Positions 33,851 to 42,963 of a stretch of 64,000 bases of DNA are shown here, one piece after another (position 1 is the stretch's first letter; each line of letters opens with the position of its first letter). The DNA lies in NCBI RefSeq assembly GCF_000786695.1, contig NZ_CP009962.1:806001-870000 (forward strand). The letters are read 5' to 3'. The notes beneath the pieces were generated by a model. The model was not told the DNA's origin and did not search any database. It saw only the letters and a program-made list of their open reading frames with translations. Origin of the DNA: Collimonas arenae (GTDB taxonomy: Bacteria; Pseudomonadota; Gammaproteobacteria; Burkholderiales; Burkholderiaceae_D). The position numbers and the translations under genes were made by a program.

Positions 33851-35251
33851 TTAAACCACAGCAGCGCTGAACGACTCGGGCCGCCGCGCAAGCAGATGAG
33901 ACAGCCGTTGAAGACCCGCTTGTAAGCGTCCACGGTCCTTGATGCTACCCAAACAGATCCGAATTGCATTCACGGATCCGCTGCCAGTTGCGAATGCCTC
34001 CGCCGGCGTGACTGCGATGCCCTCGCTGTTGGCTGCACGCGCAAGCTGTGAGGAGTTCCAATACGCCGGCAACTCGAGCCATACATGCAGGCCGTCTCCG
34101 GCGCCGCTGTACCGCCCCGCCAGAATATCCCGAGCCATCCGGTGGCGCAGGCGCGCCTCGTTGCGTACGCCTTCCATCAATCCGTCAGCCGAACCGTCGA
34201 GGATCCACTGAGTGGCCAGTGCGGCCGTTAGAGGAGCGACCATCAGCGCAAATGATCTTAGCGCGACCAGGAAACGTTCGCGTTCGTGCGGGTCGCGTAT
34301 TAACACGAAGGCGACACGTAAGCCGGGCGTCAGGCATTTCGACAGGGTTGAGATGTAGGACACCTGTTCCGGGGCAAACGTGGCAATAGGTGGTGGCGGG
34401 GCATCGGCAAGGAGCCAGTAGGGATCGTCCTCGACGATGCGTACGTTGCAGCGCTTCGCGATGCTGGCGAGCTCCTTGCGCCGGCGTTCCGGAATGGTGA
34501 TGGCGGTCGGGTTCTGTAATGTCGGATTGAGGTAGACCAGTCCAGGCTTGTGCTGGCGGCACGCTTCCTCAAGCATCTCAGGCACCATCCCGTGCTTGTC
34601 CGCTTCCACCGCAATGATGTGCCGGCCGAATTGGGTTCCTGCGGCACGCAAGCCGGGATAATTCGTTGGCTCTGCCAGGATAATATCGCCAGGCTCCGTC
34701 AGCGCAAGGATCAATGCGGCGATCGCCGCTTGCGCACCCGGACAGACAACAACCTGTCGAGAATCCAGATGTCCAAACATCGGTTCGAGCCATTTGGCTC
34801 CAGCCTTACGGTCGGAGTCGCTTCCCCCGCCCAGGTGGTAAGTCATCAGCAACTCAGTATCTGCCCTCATCAATACTTGAGACAAACCTTGTTTCAACAT
34901 GTCGTCGAAGTCGACGCCATCCGGCGGTGGTGGGGTATTCATGCTCAGGTCGAGGATCGAGGTCAATTCGACTTTCGGCGCCGCGACATAAGTGCCTCGA
35001 GCGCCGCGGCCCTCCAACAAGTTGCGGCGTCTGGCTTCGTCGTATGCGCGCGTGATCGTCGTCAGGTCGACGTCCAGCTGTGCTGCCAACTGGCGTTGCG
35101 GAGGTAGACGGTCACCCGGTTTCAGCGATCCGTCTATCACCGCCGCCTGCAACGCATCCGCAATCTGCAAAAAACGTGGCCCGCCGTGCACGGCCAATCG
35201 CGGCAACCAAATTGGCAAATTTTCATCTTGCATGGTTTTCAACTGGGACAT
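33851..35251 (-). CDS. MocR/PdxR-type GntR regulator with aminotransferase domain
   Basis: 466 residues. Residues ~26-90 form a GntR winged helix (FLQIADALQAAVIDGSLKPGDRLPPQRQLAAQLDVDLTTITRAYDEARRRNLLEGRGARGTYV). From ~110 a class I aminotransferase fold follows, with NPTLQNPTA, VEDDPYW and the PLP lysine K305 in STLSKCLTPGLRVAFV. MocR proteins use a bound PLP-derived ligand to regulate neighbouring genes, often vitamin B6, GABA or exporter genes. The usual divergently transcribed partner is missing: the next plus-strand gene is a small membrane protein. The gene is GC-rich and intact. Confidence 0.9.
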   Translation of the reverse strand: MSQLKTMQDENLPIWLPRLAVHGGPRFLQIADALQAAVIDGSLKPGDRLPPQRQLAAQLDVDLTTITRAYDEARRRNLLEGRGARGTYVAAPKVELTSILDLSMNTPPPPDGVDFDDMLKQGLSQVLMRADTELLMTYHLGGGSDSDRKAGAKWLEPMFGHLDSRQVVVCPGAQAAIAALILALTEPGDIILAEPTNYPGLRAAGTQFGRHIIAVEADKHGMVPEMLEEACRQHKPGLVYLNPTLQNPTAITIPERRRKELASIAKRCNVRIVEDDPYWLLADAPPPPIATFAPEQVSYISTLSKCLTPGLRVAFVLIRDPHERERFLVALRSFALMVAPLTAALATQWILDGSADGLMEGVRNEARLRHRMARDILAGRYSGAGDGLHVWLELPAYWNSSQLARAANSEGIAVTPAEAFATGSGSVNAIRICLGSIKDRGRLQAGLQRLSHLLARRPESFSAAVV

Positions 35252-35532
35252 TTTGTCTCAATGTATGGAAATTGTTTTAAAGTAGTATGTCTCAGAGCGT
35301 GCAGCAACACCATCCTTGCATGGTAGTTGCTGACGTTTTCTCCTCTCTCATCCGCATTCGGCAAATCACTCCGCTGGATGCCATTGTTATTTCATAGATA
35401 GATGTAATGAAAGATTTCAAGCAGGATGCCTGGGAGGATGGTTTGAACAAAAAATGGAGCTGCTGAAGCAGCGTTTTGAGGTAGTGCTCCTCACGATAGA
35501 TAGTGTCAAGTAATAGCCTGGAAATACTCAAA
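35252..35532. other. Intergenic region upstream of the MocR gene
   Basis: About 280 bp. It should hold the MocR promoter and operator. I saw no intact gene; short in-frame fragments here look like gene debris but could not be identified. Confidence 0.3.
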
Positions 35533-35766
35533 ATGGTGGATTGGATCCCTATAGTCTTCGTTACATTCAAGGTTCTCGTGCTCGGCACGGGCATGTTCTT
35601 CGCCATCAAGTGGCATTACGATCAAGGGAAGAAGGGGAAGGAGAAGCGAGCGGTGCTACGCGCGGGCGGCAAAGTGGCCGTAGTCTTCGTGCTATCGCTC
35701 CTGAGCCTGGGGCTCGTCACCTTCGTCCTTAGCAGGAAGCTCGGTTTGGACTTGACCTCCCCATGA
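35533..35766 (+). CDS. Small two-helix membrane protein
   Basis: 77 residues from ATG 35533. Two hydrophobic helices (WIPIVFVTFKVLVLGTGMFFAI and VAVVFVLSLLSLGLVTFVL) flank a strongly basic loop (KWHYDQGKKGKEKRAVLRAGGK). No known family. It occupies the place where MocR targets (for example EamA exporters) usually sit. Confidence 0.5.
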   Translation: MVDWIPIVFVTFKVLVLGTGMFFAIKWHYDQGKKGKEKRAVLRAGGKVAVVFVLSLLSLGLVTFVLSRKLGLDLTSP

Positions 35767-35930
35767 TGGCAAAGAATAGTCGGCCGATATCCAGTGATGC
35801 GGCAGCAATTCCCCGATGCGGCTATCGACCCAAAGCTGCCAAATAGCTTTCCCGATCGCCGCCGTTCAAAGCTCGGCATGAGCCGCGGCGCGTAGCGCTG
35901 TCCGTTGTATGTTGCTGTTAGACGTCATGG

Positions 35931-36368
35931 CTACCCTAGCTCTTGGGCGAGCCCGATGAGGATTCCTTCGGGCCCTCGGATGTAGCATAGCCGATATGTG
36001 TTTTCATACTGGACCACTTTGCCGACGAGCTCCGCGCCGCGTTTGACGAGTCGGGCGAGCGTATCGTCGATGTCCTCCACGGTAAACATGACGCGTAGGT
36101 AACCGAGCGCGTTTACTGGGGCGCTGCGGTGATCGGTGACCACAGGCGGCGCGAGGAATCGGGACAACTCGAGTCGGCTGTGACCGTCTGGCGTACACAT
36201 CATGGCAATCTCGACGCGCATGTCGCACAATCCAGTGACACCATCTGCCCAGTCCCCTTTGATTGGGGCTCGCCCCTCGAGCTCAAGGCCAAGTTCGATA
36301 AAGAACCCAATGGTTGCATCGATGTCTTCCACCACGATGCCGACGTTGTCCATTCGTTTGACCGTCAT
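35931..36368 (-). CDS. VOC-family (glyoxalase-like) protein
   Basis: 145 residues with AAGGAGAC before the ATG. Two beta-alpha-beta-beta-beta halves are visible: KRMDNVGIVVEDIDATIGFFIELGLELEGRA and GYLRVMFTVEDIDDTLARLVKRGAELVGKV...YRLCYIRGPEGILIGLAQELG. The C-terminal GPEGILIGLAQ carries the family's usual E metal-ligand region. Substrate unknown: glyoxalase, dioxygenase or antibiotic-binding roles are all possible. Confidence 0.85.
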   Translation of the reverse strand: MTVKRMDNVGIVVEDIDATIGFFIELGLELEGRAPIKGDWADGVTGLCDMRVEIAMMCTPDGHSRLELSRFLAPPVVTDHRSAPVNALGYLRVMFTVEDIDDTLARLVKRGAELVGKVVQYENTYRLCYIRGPEGILIGLAQELG

Positions 36369-36483
36369 GATGTCTCCTTGGTGTCTAACTTTGTTTTCGG
36401 GCGCAGTTTTGCTACATAAATAAGGCGAACTGCGCCGTCAATCTGGTGTGCAAGCAACGTGTCAGGTCTCAATCGCGAGTGTC

Positions 36484-36683
36484 TGCACTTGGCCGATTGC
36501 AGCCATCCAGATGTCGGCTAACTTTATCAGAAACTCGTGACTTGCTCGTCATATCCAGTCGCTAGTTCTTGCTTCGCAATAAATTAACGAACGAGGCTCG
36601 TAGAGGCTTTGCGGGCTGTTATATGAGACGAATTACGGAGCAAAATTAATGTTAACTTGTTGAGTTTATTGATTTCTAGCTCA
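36484..36683 (+). repeat. ~200-bp imperfect repeat upstream of att copy 3
   Basis: Partner of 33360-33563. Shared blocks include GGCCGAT...GCCATCCAGAT, AACTTTATCAGAAA, CAATAAATTA, AGACGAATT and ATTGATTTCTAGCT directly before GACTTGTAATC. It accounts for most of the gene-free span 36369-36683. Confidence 0.8.
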
Positions 36684-37104
36684 GACTTGTAATCAGGGGG
36701 GGCAAGTCCTGCTGCCAGCACCAATATCTAAAAGGCCCGCAGAGATGTGGGCCTTTTTCTTTTGCGTCGCAAAGAGTGTTTTTGCGGAGTATCTGTCCCG
36801 ATTTTCGCTTCTCGACGATTGTGGTCCCTACCACTTTACTGAGTACAGTTTTCGTATCTACATTAATTACCTGAGACCCCCATTTCATTGAAGAATAATT
36901 GAGGGGCGTCTTGACCGTGTAAACCTGACCTGGTTCGGCATCAAATTCAATCAGAAGGGCATTTTGGCTTATTACTCCTTTGGAGGTGAATAATTTTTTC
37001 AGGCTTCGACGTCTTGGAATAAGTTTGTAACGTTTGATCCAACTCACCCCATGCCATTTTCCATCAATCTCTTGAACCAATAGGCTCGCTTTCATTTCAC
37101 CCAT
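36676..37104 (-). CDS. Hypothetical protein with 3' end running through att copy 3
   Basis: About 142 residues from ATG 37104 (MGEMKASLLVQEIDGKWHG...); an upstream extension to a TTG at 37227 is possible. The first ~115 residues look like a real soluble protein (LLIEFDAEPGQVYTVKTPLNYSSMKWGSQVINV). The frame then continues through the terminator and tRNA fragment at 36684-36765, giving an artificial C-terminus (GPHLCGPFRYWCWQQ). The native end was therefore probably lost when the junction formed. Confidence 0.45.
   Translation of the reverse strand: MGEMKASLLVQEIDGKWHGVSWIKRYKLIPRRRSLKKLFTSKGVISQNALLIEFDAEPGQVYTVKTPLNYSSMKWGSQVINVDTKTVLSKVVGTTIVEKRKSGQILRKNTLCDAKEKGPHLCGPFRYWCWQQDLPPLITSLS
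36684..36723 (+). other. att site: tRNA-Thr(TGT)-like 3' fragment, copy 3 (decayed)
   Basis: GACTTGTAATCAGGGGGGG, then CAAGTCCTGCTGCCAGCACCA, lacking part of the T-arm compared with copies 1 and 2. A terminator follows (AAAAGGCCCGC...GTGGGCCTTTTT, about 36730-36758). Deletions show that it is older than copies 1 and 2. Confidence 0.75.
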
Positions 37105-37277
37105 TGTTATCAACTCGGTTAACAGAAAGTAGTAAGTAGTAGATAAATTCACTGCCACTATTAACAGTTTATGGCTGGACGATTGGAGTCTATGATTTGC
37201 TGCCAGAAGAATGGTAATACGGTTCAATAATATGCATTGAAACCATGGTTAATTCGATGATGTGAACGGAGATTCAC

Positions 37278-37862
37278 GTGAATGAATTTATTGCGATCAT
37301 CGAAGAGCACAGTGAGCATTTCGAAGAATCATTGACTCAACTACAGTGGCGAACTTATTTGCCATCGCCATATTTGGAAGATTTTTTTTCCACGCTTCAG
37401 CGAGAAAAATTGCCGCTCTCGGAAAAGGAAAATCATTTACTCCTGTTGTTGAAATTGAGCGCGAAAGATTCGGCATACGAAATAGTCAGTGCTATTCAGA
37501 TGAAAATAGAGAAGGCCACAATGAAACTCTATCAGGATGGCGTTTATCCATTTGCTATTACCTCTTTCAGAGATCTCATGGAGCAGGTCAATGAGCAAGC
37601 GCGCCTCAACGCATTGCGTATCATGAATGCTATTTACGACGAGGCAAAAATTCTGGGGGGCGCGTATCCAGGAATCCTGGGCAGGATTTTTGATCTCTTG
37701 AATAAGTGCGGATCGTACTTGAGAAATTTAGTGGTTAAGGTGAGCGAATTCATTGCACAAATCATCAACGATGTTGCTGAATGGTTACCGAATGCTTGGG
37801 CCAGTATTAGTAATATTTTTAATGCAATAAGAGCATGGGTAACTCGCTGGTATTGCCCGTGA
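37278..37862 (+). CDS. Tandem paralog A, unknown helical protein
   Basis: 194 residues starting with GTG, chosen because ACGGAG lies 7 bp upstream and no ATG is available. The chain is mainly helical. It shares with the next gene a LLLLLKLSAKDSA core, a long middle helix and the C-terminus WLPNAWASISNIFNAIRAWVTRWY. The last 60 residues contain amphipathic helices that could associate with membrane. No signal peptide. No family known to me. Two tandem copies suggest a multi-member lineage-specific family. Confidence 0.6.
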   Translation: MNEFIAIIEEHSEHFEESLTQLQWRTYLPSPYLEDFFSTLQREKLPLSEKENHLLLLLKLSAKDSAYEIVSAIQMKIEKATMKLYQDGVYPFAITSFRDLMEQVNEQARLNALRIMNAIYDEAKILGGAYPGILGRIFDLLNKCGSYLRNLVVKVSEFIAQIINDVAEWLPNAWASISNIFNAIRAWVTRWYCP

Positions 37863-38047
37863 TAATCACGTCTAAAATTGTTTGAAAGATAACTGTTGAT
37901 ATAGGGTTGCTGCGTCTGAATGATGGAACGCGGAGAAAGGGATGGGAACATCGCAATTCGAAATGCCCCACACGCTGTAACGCGATGGATTGCTTAAGAA
38001 GATGCACTGATATCTAGTTTGATTAATGATGTGTATTGGAGAATTGG

Positions 38048-38626
38048 ATGAGTAATTTTTCCGCCGTTATGGATGAACAACGTGAGTACGCAAAGGCTTC
38101 AATTGGTCAATCCGGTAACCGGCCTTATACTCCGTCACCCCAGTACGCAACTTACTACTACGGCATCCAGGACGGCACATCGCTTCTTTCGTCAAAAAGA
38201 AATATCCTGTTGATCCCGTTGCAAATAAATGCGCAAGATTCTGCTACCGCTGAGGCAATCGTTACACAACTGGCTATCCAGGATGCCACCTTAGAGCTCG
38301 AAAAATCACATGCAACACCCGATGCAGTAGACGGCTTTTCGATTTTATTGGAGCAACGAAAGACTTACGCTAAGCATAATTGCGAAAGAAAGCTTGATAG
38401 GATTTTTAACGACGGCATTCAATGTGGCGAAGCTAACCCTGAACTTCAGGGCGATATCTTAAATTTAACGCTAAGGATCGGGTCACTCTTTAACGATCTT
38501 TTTAAAAAAATAGCAAATCTCATTACACATATCACCAGAAATGTTGAAACCTGGTTAGTTGACTCCTGTAATAGCATTAAAAATATTTTCAACTCCATCA
38601 AGGGGTGGATCGCGTCTTGGTTCTAG
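38048..38626 (+). CDS. Tandem paralog B, unknown helical protein
   Basis: 192 residues from ATG 38048, with GGAGAATTGG upstream; the earlier TTG is rejected. The N-terminus (MSNFSAVMDEQREYA) and a Tyr/Pro-rich patch differ from paralog A, but ILLIPLQINAQDSA, a middle helical region and the C-terminus WLVDSCNSIKNIFNSIKGWIASWF align well. The shared tail has the form W-L-x5-S-I-x-N-I-F-N-x-I-x-x-W-[VI]-x-x-W. Possibly a secreted or membrane-active protein; unproven. Confidence 0.6.
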   Translation: MSNFSAVMDEQREYAKASIGQSGNRPYTPSPQYATYYYGIQDGTSLLSSKRNILLIPLQINAQDSATAEAIVTQLAIQDATLELEKSHATPDAVDGFSILLEQRKTYAKHNCERKLDRIFNDGIQCGEANPELQGDILNLTLRIGSLFNDLFKKIANLITHITRNVETWLVDSCNSIKNIFNSIKGWIASWF

Positions 38627-39085
38627 TCGCCATCCTGTGGGGCTGCGTTCTTTTTTCAAGCCCTGCACTATATGATGTTCCCTCGTTGTAAAAAATCCCG
38701 TTAGTTGTTAATGCCCATATCAACCCGCTGCCAGGCGTACTGATTTTGGTGAGCCTGCAACATGCATTGCATGATTATTGACCGCTCCGAATTGCCGCGC
38801 CTGCTCTTGCATTTGATCCGTTTCGGCGCCATTGCCAAGATCGATCACGATGCCCAACACTATAGGGACGTAACTGGTAGGTTTAACAGCTGGCTCGCTG
38901 ATGAGGCGAGCGTTATAGTTCAAACGTGTCACCGTTTCTCGGTGTTTCACCATTCCCCTGGTAACACTTAGCCCGCGCCGCAAGGTTAGCGGGCTTTTTT
39001 TTTGAACTCTCTCACGACAATGCTATTGCGGTGAACGGTAGGATGTGGATTGTCTCAAACTTCCCGTGCAAGGCTCCGCTCGATC
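38627..39085. other. Gene-free region with terminator at 38967-39001
   Basis: About 460 bp. Open frames here have no recognisable product and may be gene debris. A strong rho-independent terminator (AGCCCGC...GCGGGCT then a T9 run) lies at about 38967-39001 on the plus strand. Confidence 0.5.
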
Positions 39086-42000
39086 CTATAAAATCGGCGG
39101 TCGCCGCAGAACGATTGAGACCGGTCGCTCCGGATGATGATGGTGGATCAGCACCGAGATGACAACGCGATCTGTCCAGGCGAAGCGGACCAGATGCTCA
39201 ATCTCTGGTTCGTGCGAACGAAATTCGCGACGATGACCTGCCTCGGTGAGAAGATGGAAGCCCTCAAAATCCCCGAAGCGATCATAAGTGATGCTTTCCA
39301 CTTTACCCATGAATTCCTCGCCGTGCGAACCTTTGCCGCCACCGCCTGCGGGAACAGGGACGCCGGTGGGCGAAGGTAGAACAGAACCAGCATTGCCGCC
39401 AAAGGCGTTGACCCGGCCCGAGAGATACGCGATGTAACGGGTCAGGACCGGATACCACCGACTGCCGGGAGGTGTCTGCAACAAGCGCCATTTCATGATG
39501 GCGAGCGTGTTTTCTTCGGGTAAAAGAAGAATGTCGTCTTTGGCGACCGGAATCTTGACCTGGAACGTGCCCACGACATAGCGCCATTCGCGCGACGTAT
39601 GTTCGCTCTTTGTCGCAGCGGGCGTCGAGTGATGCACCGCCGCGCGTTGCGTCGAGAGCGCTGCTTCAATCGTTGCCTGTGCGGGCGCATTGCGATTGTC
39701 CGATTTCCGGGTGCTAATGCGACGCACGAGCACATCGAACTCCTGTCCAGCGCGCACGCCGACCGGCAGGTCGATCGTAAACAGGCCGGCGAATTTGGCA
39801 CCCGTACCGAAGGGAATGGGCACGTAGGACACGGCCGAGTTGACGGTGCACTTGATCGTGTGCGGATCGACGAGCGTGAGCTGGTCTGTAGAGTGCAGCC
39901 GCATGGAGAGCCGAACGATTGCGAGTGCGTCGGTCGCCGGCCAATAGATCGTCGCAGTGCTGCCGAGCGGCACGTTACCCCATTGAATCATGAGCTCGTC
40001 GGGATAGCCTTGCAGTTCGTTCAAAGACATGCCGGTCGGTGCACTTGGGCGCGTGTCGAACGTCTGTGGAATGCGGTGCGCGTCAGGCCCTCCTGGATTG
40101 CCGGATTTGGTGATCTGCAGATTCCGTTGCGCGAGTTTATCGCAGTTCTCCGGGCCGAGCGTTATGCCGTTGGCGTTGATGATCGGGTCATCGTCATAGG
40201 CGATCTGGGCGACGATGCAATGATGGGTGCCGGGATATTTGGCGTTATTGGCAGGATCGAAAACGTCGAGGTGGCAGCCGAAATAGGCCGATGTGTCGCC
40301 GCTGGGGCCGACGGTGAGGGCGAAATTATTGACCGGGCCGACAGTGGTCAGATAGTCGCCCATGACGCCGCCGGTGGCGAAGAAAGGCTGGGAGCTTCCG
40401 TCGGGGTCGGGCTGCGGCGCTCGCGGTAGGCCGGTCGTCGTATCAAGCTGGCTGAGATAGGTCGTGTTTGGCTGAAAGTCGGTGTCGTTGGTCTGGGTCA
40501 GGAACAGCCTGAAAAACACGCGGGCTGTCTTGGGATTCGTCGTCACCCCCGGCGCGCCTTGCAGCCGCACACGCGCGATCGCGAAATTGTAATTGACGTA
40601 CTGGTTCGAGTTGATGGTTTCTTCGCCGGTCACGGATGAGTCGCCTGTGCCGTCGATCACGCTAGGAAAATTGGCGAACGGATTTGCGGTACCCGGATTT
40701 GTGAACTGCACATTGTTGTTCATCGAGTTCAGGACTTGCGTGATGAACGTGTTTGCGGCGCTCGTGTTCCGCACCGTCGTATTGGTTTGAGGGAAAGCGG
40801 CGTTTGGCACGCTCGGGATCGTCGTGGACTGCTGCGGATTGAGCGTGAAGACGCAGAGATCCTGGCTCAAGTAGAACGGATTGTTTGCGCTTGGATTAAC
40901 GTTTTGAAAATAGGGATCGGCACCGGCCGTTAGTTCCATGCTCGTCTCGGCCGCGTAGCTGTTTGTGTTGCCGGAGACTGTCACCGAGAACCGGGCAATC
41001 AGCAGCTTCTGCTCGGCGGGATGGCCGGGCATCGGGAATGCGTTCAGCACGGAAGCTGGAAATTTGACAGTATAGGGAATGAGAATGCGCTGTGAATTGG
41101 GGCCGCCTTCGGCGATCAGGGTACCGGGCGGAGAAATGGCGTTGAGGGCCGCGAAGGCGCCGGCGAATTGCGGCGCTCCGGCGCTCACGGCGGCTTGCAC
41201 CTGCGACAGCGTGTAGCCCTCGATCACAAGCCAGAACGCCGCGAATGTCGCGCCCGTCTCGCTTTCGTCGTAGCCGTAGGTGCTCTTGTCGACCACGAAA
41301 TAGAAATTCGGATTCTGCCGCGCGAGCCAGGCGACGGTGTTGACGTAGATGGCCTGCAATTCCGTGAGGACGCTGCCGCTCGCCGGCGGCATTTTGGCGA
41401 GGCCGAACCCTTGCCTGCGATCCAGAGTCGAGCCGCAGGGATCGCCGATGAGGTTGATGTCGAGAAAGTGATGCCACGACGAGTCCGTCACGATTCGGCC
41501 TTTGCCGGCGCCACGCCCGTCATAGGCGCAGAGGATACCGTTCGTTCCTCCAGCTGTATAGGTCGAGTCCTGGGAAAAATTGGATTGCTCACAACTCGCC
41601 CCGTCGACCATCGTGATGTGGTTTGGCACGATCGCGCCGGTCGCGATGACGCTGGGCAAAGGCTGATATCCGCCTTCCGAGGGATATTCCGTTCCATCTG
41701 GCATAAATGGCGCCACCACTTCGCCCTCATGCATATGGTCGGGATATTGCGTGAGAGGTCCGGTCGACCCTTCCAGAATCGGATGCACGGCGCTACCCGG
41801 GAAGGATAGGATCTGAGGGATGTTGTCCGACTGATCATCGAACTGGAAGACGTTTGCAGTATCTGGAGCCGGTCCGCCCGTCTCGGGATTCATCTGTGTC
41901 GTGTCCGCCCGATTCATGCTCGGATCGTTCGGATCGGCGGGATAAGGAGGGTTGGTCGTGCTTTGGGTCGAAAACGCGGGGCGGTTGACGGATGTCACTG

Positions 42001-42538
42001 TCGCACCGCTCCAATCGAGGACTTGCGCCGGATAGCCGGCGGGCTGATCGGCGGTGCGCCCCCACCACTTGCGCATTGTCTGGACGCGCGGAATTTGGCC
42101 GCACATGAGCGAGCCCATGCCGTAGTGGTCGCCGGTCGCGAACACCCCTCCGCCCGTGTCCATGAACGCATTGATCGCCGCAATTTCCGCCGGGGTGATT
42201 GGGCTGGCATGGGCGTTGAGGCCGTCGTTCCATCCCTCATAGGCAAACAGCCAAATGACGTCGTAGTTATCGAGATTCGTGGTGGTGGCGAAGTTGAAAT
42301 TCTCGAAAGTGGGATAGACCGTCGGAGGTGTCGTGCTGGTGTCCCGGTCCTGGCGCCGATGCGCGGTGTCGATGGAAATCGTCGGCGCTTGGCTGAGCTT
42401 CAACAGGTAAATGAATTCAGTAATCGTGAAGACGTTGTCGGTCAGATCCTGGCTGGGCGCAAAGCTTATCCCGCCGCCCGCCGGTGTGTTCTGAAGATAA
42501 GGCCCGTCGGCCACGATGAGCATTCGGATATCGGCCAT
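39086..42538 (-). CDS. Large protein with ThuA/GATase-like N-terminus
   Basis: 1,150 residues from ATG 42538, with GGGAGAC upstream. Residues ~1-160 resemble a class I glutamine-amidotransferase/ThuA fold: DIRMLIVADGPYL, YDVIWLFAYEGWND, EIAAINAFMDTGGGVFATGDHYGMG. The next 250 residues continue this part (SSWHHFLDINLIGDP). Then comes a long region rich in Asn/Thr/Pro with beta-sandwich character (~500-950). The C-terminal ~120 residues (GKVESITYDRFGDFEGFHLLTEAGHRREFRSHEPEIEHLVRFAW) look like a small beta domain. No signal peptide is present. GC-rich codon use. I cannot name the family; a role in carbohydrate or surface chemistry is speculative. Confidence 0.6.
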   Translation of the reverse strand: MADIRMLIVADGPYLQNTPAGGGISFAPSQDLTDNVFTITEFIYLLKLSQAPTISIDTAHRRQDRDTSTTPPTVYPTFENFNFATTTNLDNYDVIWLFAYEGWNDGLNAHASPITPAEIAAINAFMDTGGGVFATGDHYGMGSLMCGQIPRVQTMRKWWGRTADQPAGYPAQVLDWSGATVTSVNRPAFSTQSTTNPPYPADPNDPSMNRADTTQMNPETGGPAPDTANVFQFDDQSDNIPQILSFPGSAVHPILEGSTGPLTQYPDHMHEGEVVAPFMPDGTEYPSEGGYQPLPSVIATGAIVPNHITMVDGASCEQSNFSQDSTYTAGGTNGILCAYDGRGAGKGRIVTDSSWHHFLDINLIGDPCGSTLDRRQGFGLAKMPPASGSVLTELQAIYVNTVAWLARQNPNFYFVVDKSTYGYDESETGATFAAFWLVIEGYTLSQVQAAVSAGAPQFAGAFAALNAISPPGTLIAEGGPNSQRILIPYTVKFPASVLNAFPMPGHPAEQKLLIARFSVTVSGNTNSYAAETSMELTAGADPYFQNVNPSANNPFYLSQDLCVFTLNPQQSTTIPSVPNAAFPQTNTTVRNTSAANTFITQVLNSMNNNVQFTNPGTANPFANFPSVIDGTGDSSVTGEETINSNQYVNYNFAIARVRLQGAPGVTTNPKTARVFFRLFLTQTNDTDFQPNTTYLSQLDTTTGLPRAPQPDPDGSSQPFFATGGVMGDYLTTVGPVNNFALTVGPSGDTSAYFGCHLDVFDPANNAKYPGTHHCIVAQIAYDDDPIINANGITLGPENCDKLAQRNLQITKSGNPGGPDAHRIPQTFDTRPSAPTGMSLNELQGYPDELMIQWGNVPLGSTATIYWPATDALAIVRLSMRLHSTDQLTLVDPHTIKCTVNSAVSYVPIPFGTGAKFAGLFTIDLPVGVRAGQEFDVLVRRISTRKSDNRNAPAQATIEAALSTQRAAVHHSTPAATKSEHTSREWRYVVGTFQVKIPVAKDDILLLPEENTLAIMKWRLLQTPPGSRWYPVLTRYIAYLSGRVNAFGGNAGSVLPSPTGVPVPAGGGGKGSHGEEFMGKVESITYDRFGDFEGFHLLTEAGHRREFRSHEPEIEHLVRFAWTDRVVISVLIHHHHPERPVSIVLRRPPIL

Positions 42539-42963
42539 CAAACGTCTCCCTGATCAACCGGCATTCACTGGATGAGGTCGACGCAGGTCACGCCTGTACG
42601 CGTTTTCTCAATCTGTTTTTCGACGCAATGTAGAGTGAATGGAGTTGACCGTTCATTAAGTTGCAGCTTTCGTCATAATTTCGGACATTTGTCTGCCAGA
42701 ATTGCAGAAAGTGAATTGGAAATTGAAGCGCCGTGTATGTACTGGAAACCGGGATATTTTCAAATTGGCAAAGCTCGCCTGCCCCCGGTAACGCGCTGCA
42801 GCTATGGTTCATACTAAGAACTACCATCGAGGAAAACAACCTATCAAAATTGACAGTGCAGGAGGTCGCTGCGCATGCGAAATGTCCATTAGCGAGCTTT
42901 GCTAGTTACAAGGTGCGCCTCGACTGGCATTATTGCTCCATCGCTTCTCAATAGATTGCCAAA
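42539..42963. other. Intergenic region, no recognised features
   Basis: About 420 bp between the divergent large protein and the epimerase gene. It should hold both promoters. A 73-codon frame at 42733-42954 shows no family features. Confidence 0.3.

Noticed and set aside
38720..38983. 87-codon minus-strand frame, and the overlapping plus-strand frame 38762-38971
   Set aside because: Neither shows a start signal or recognisable motifs; one crosses the terminator. Possibly gene debris.
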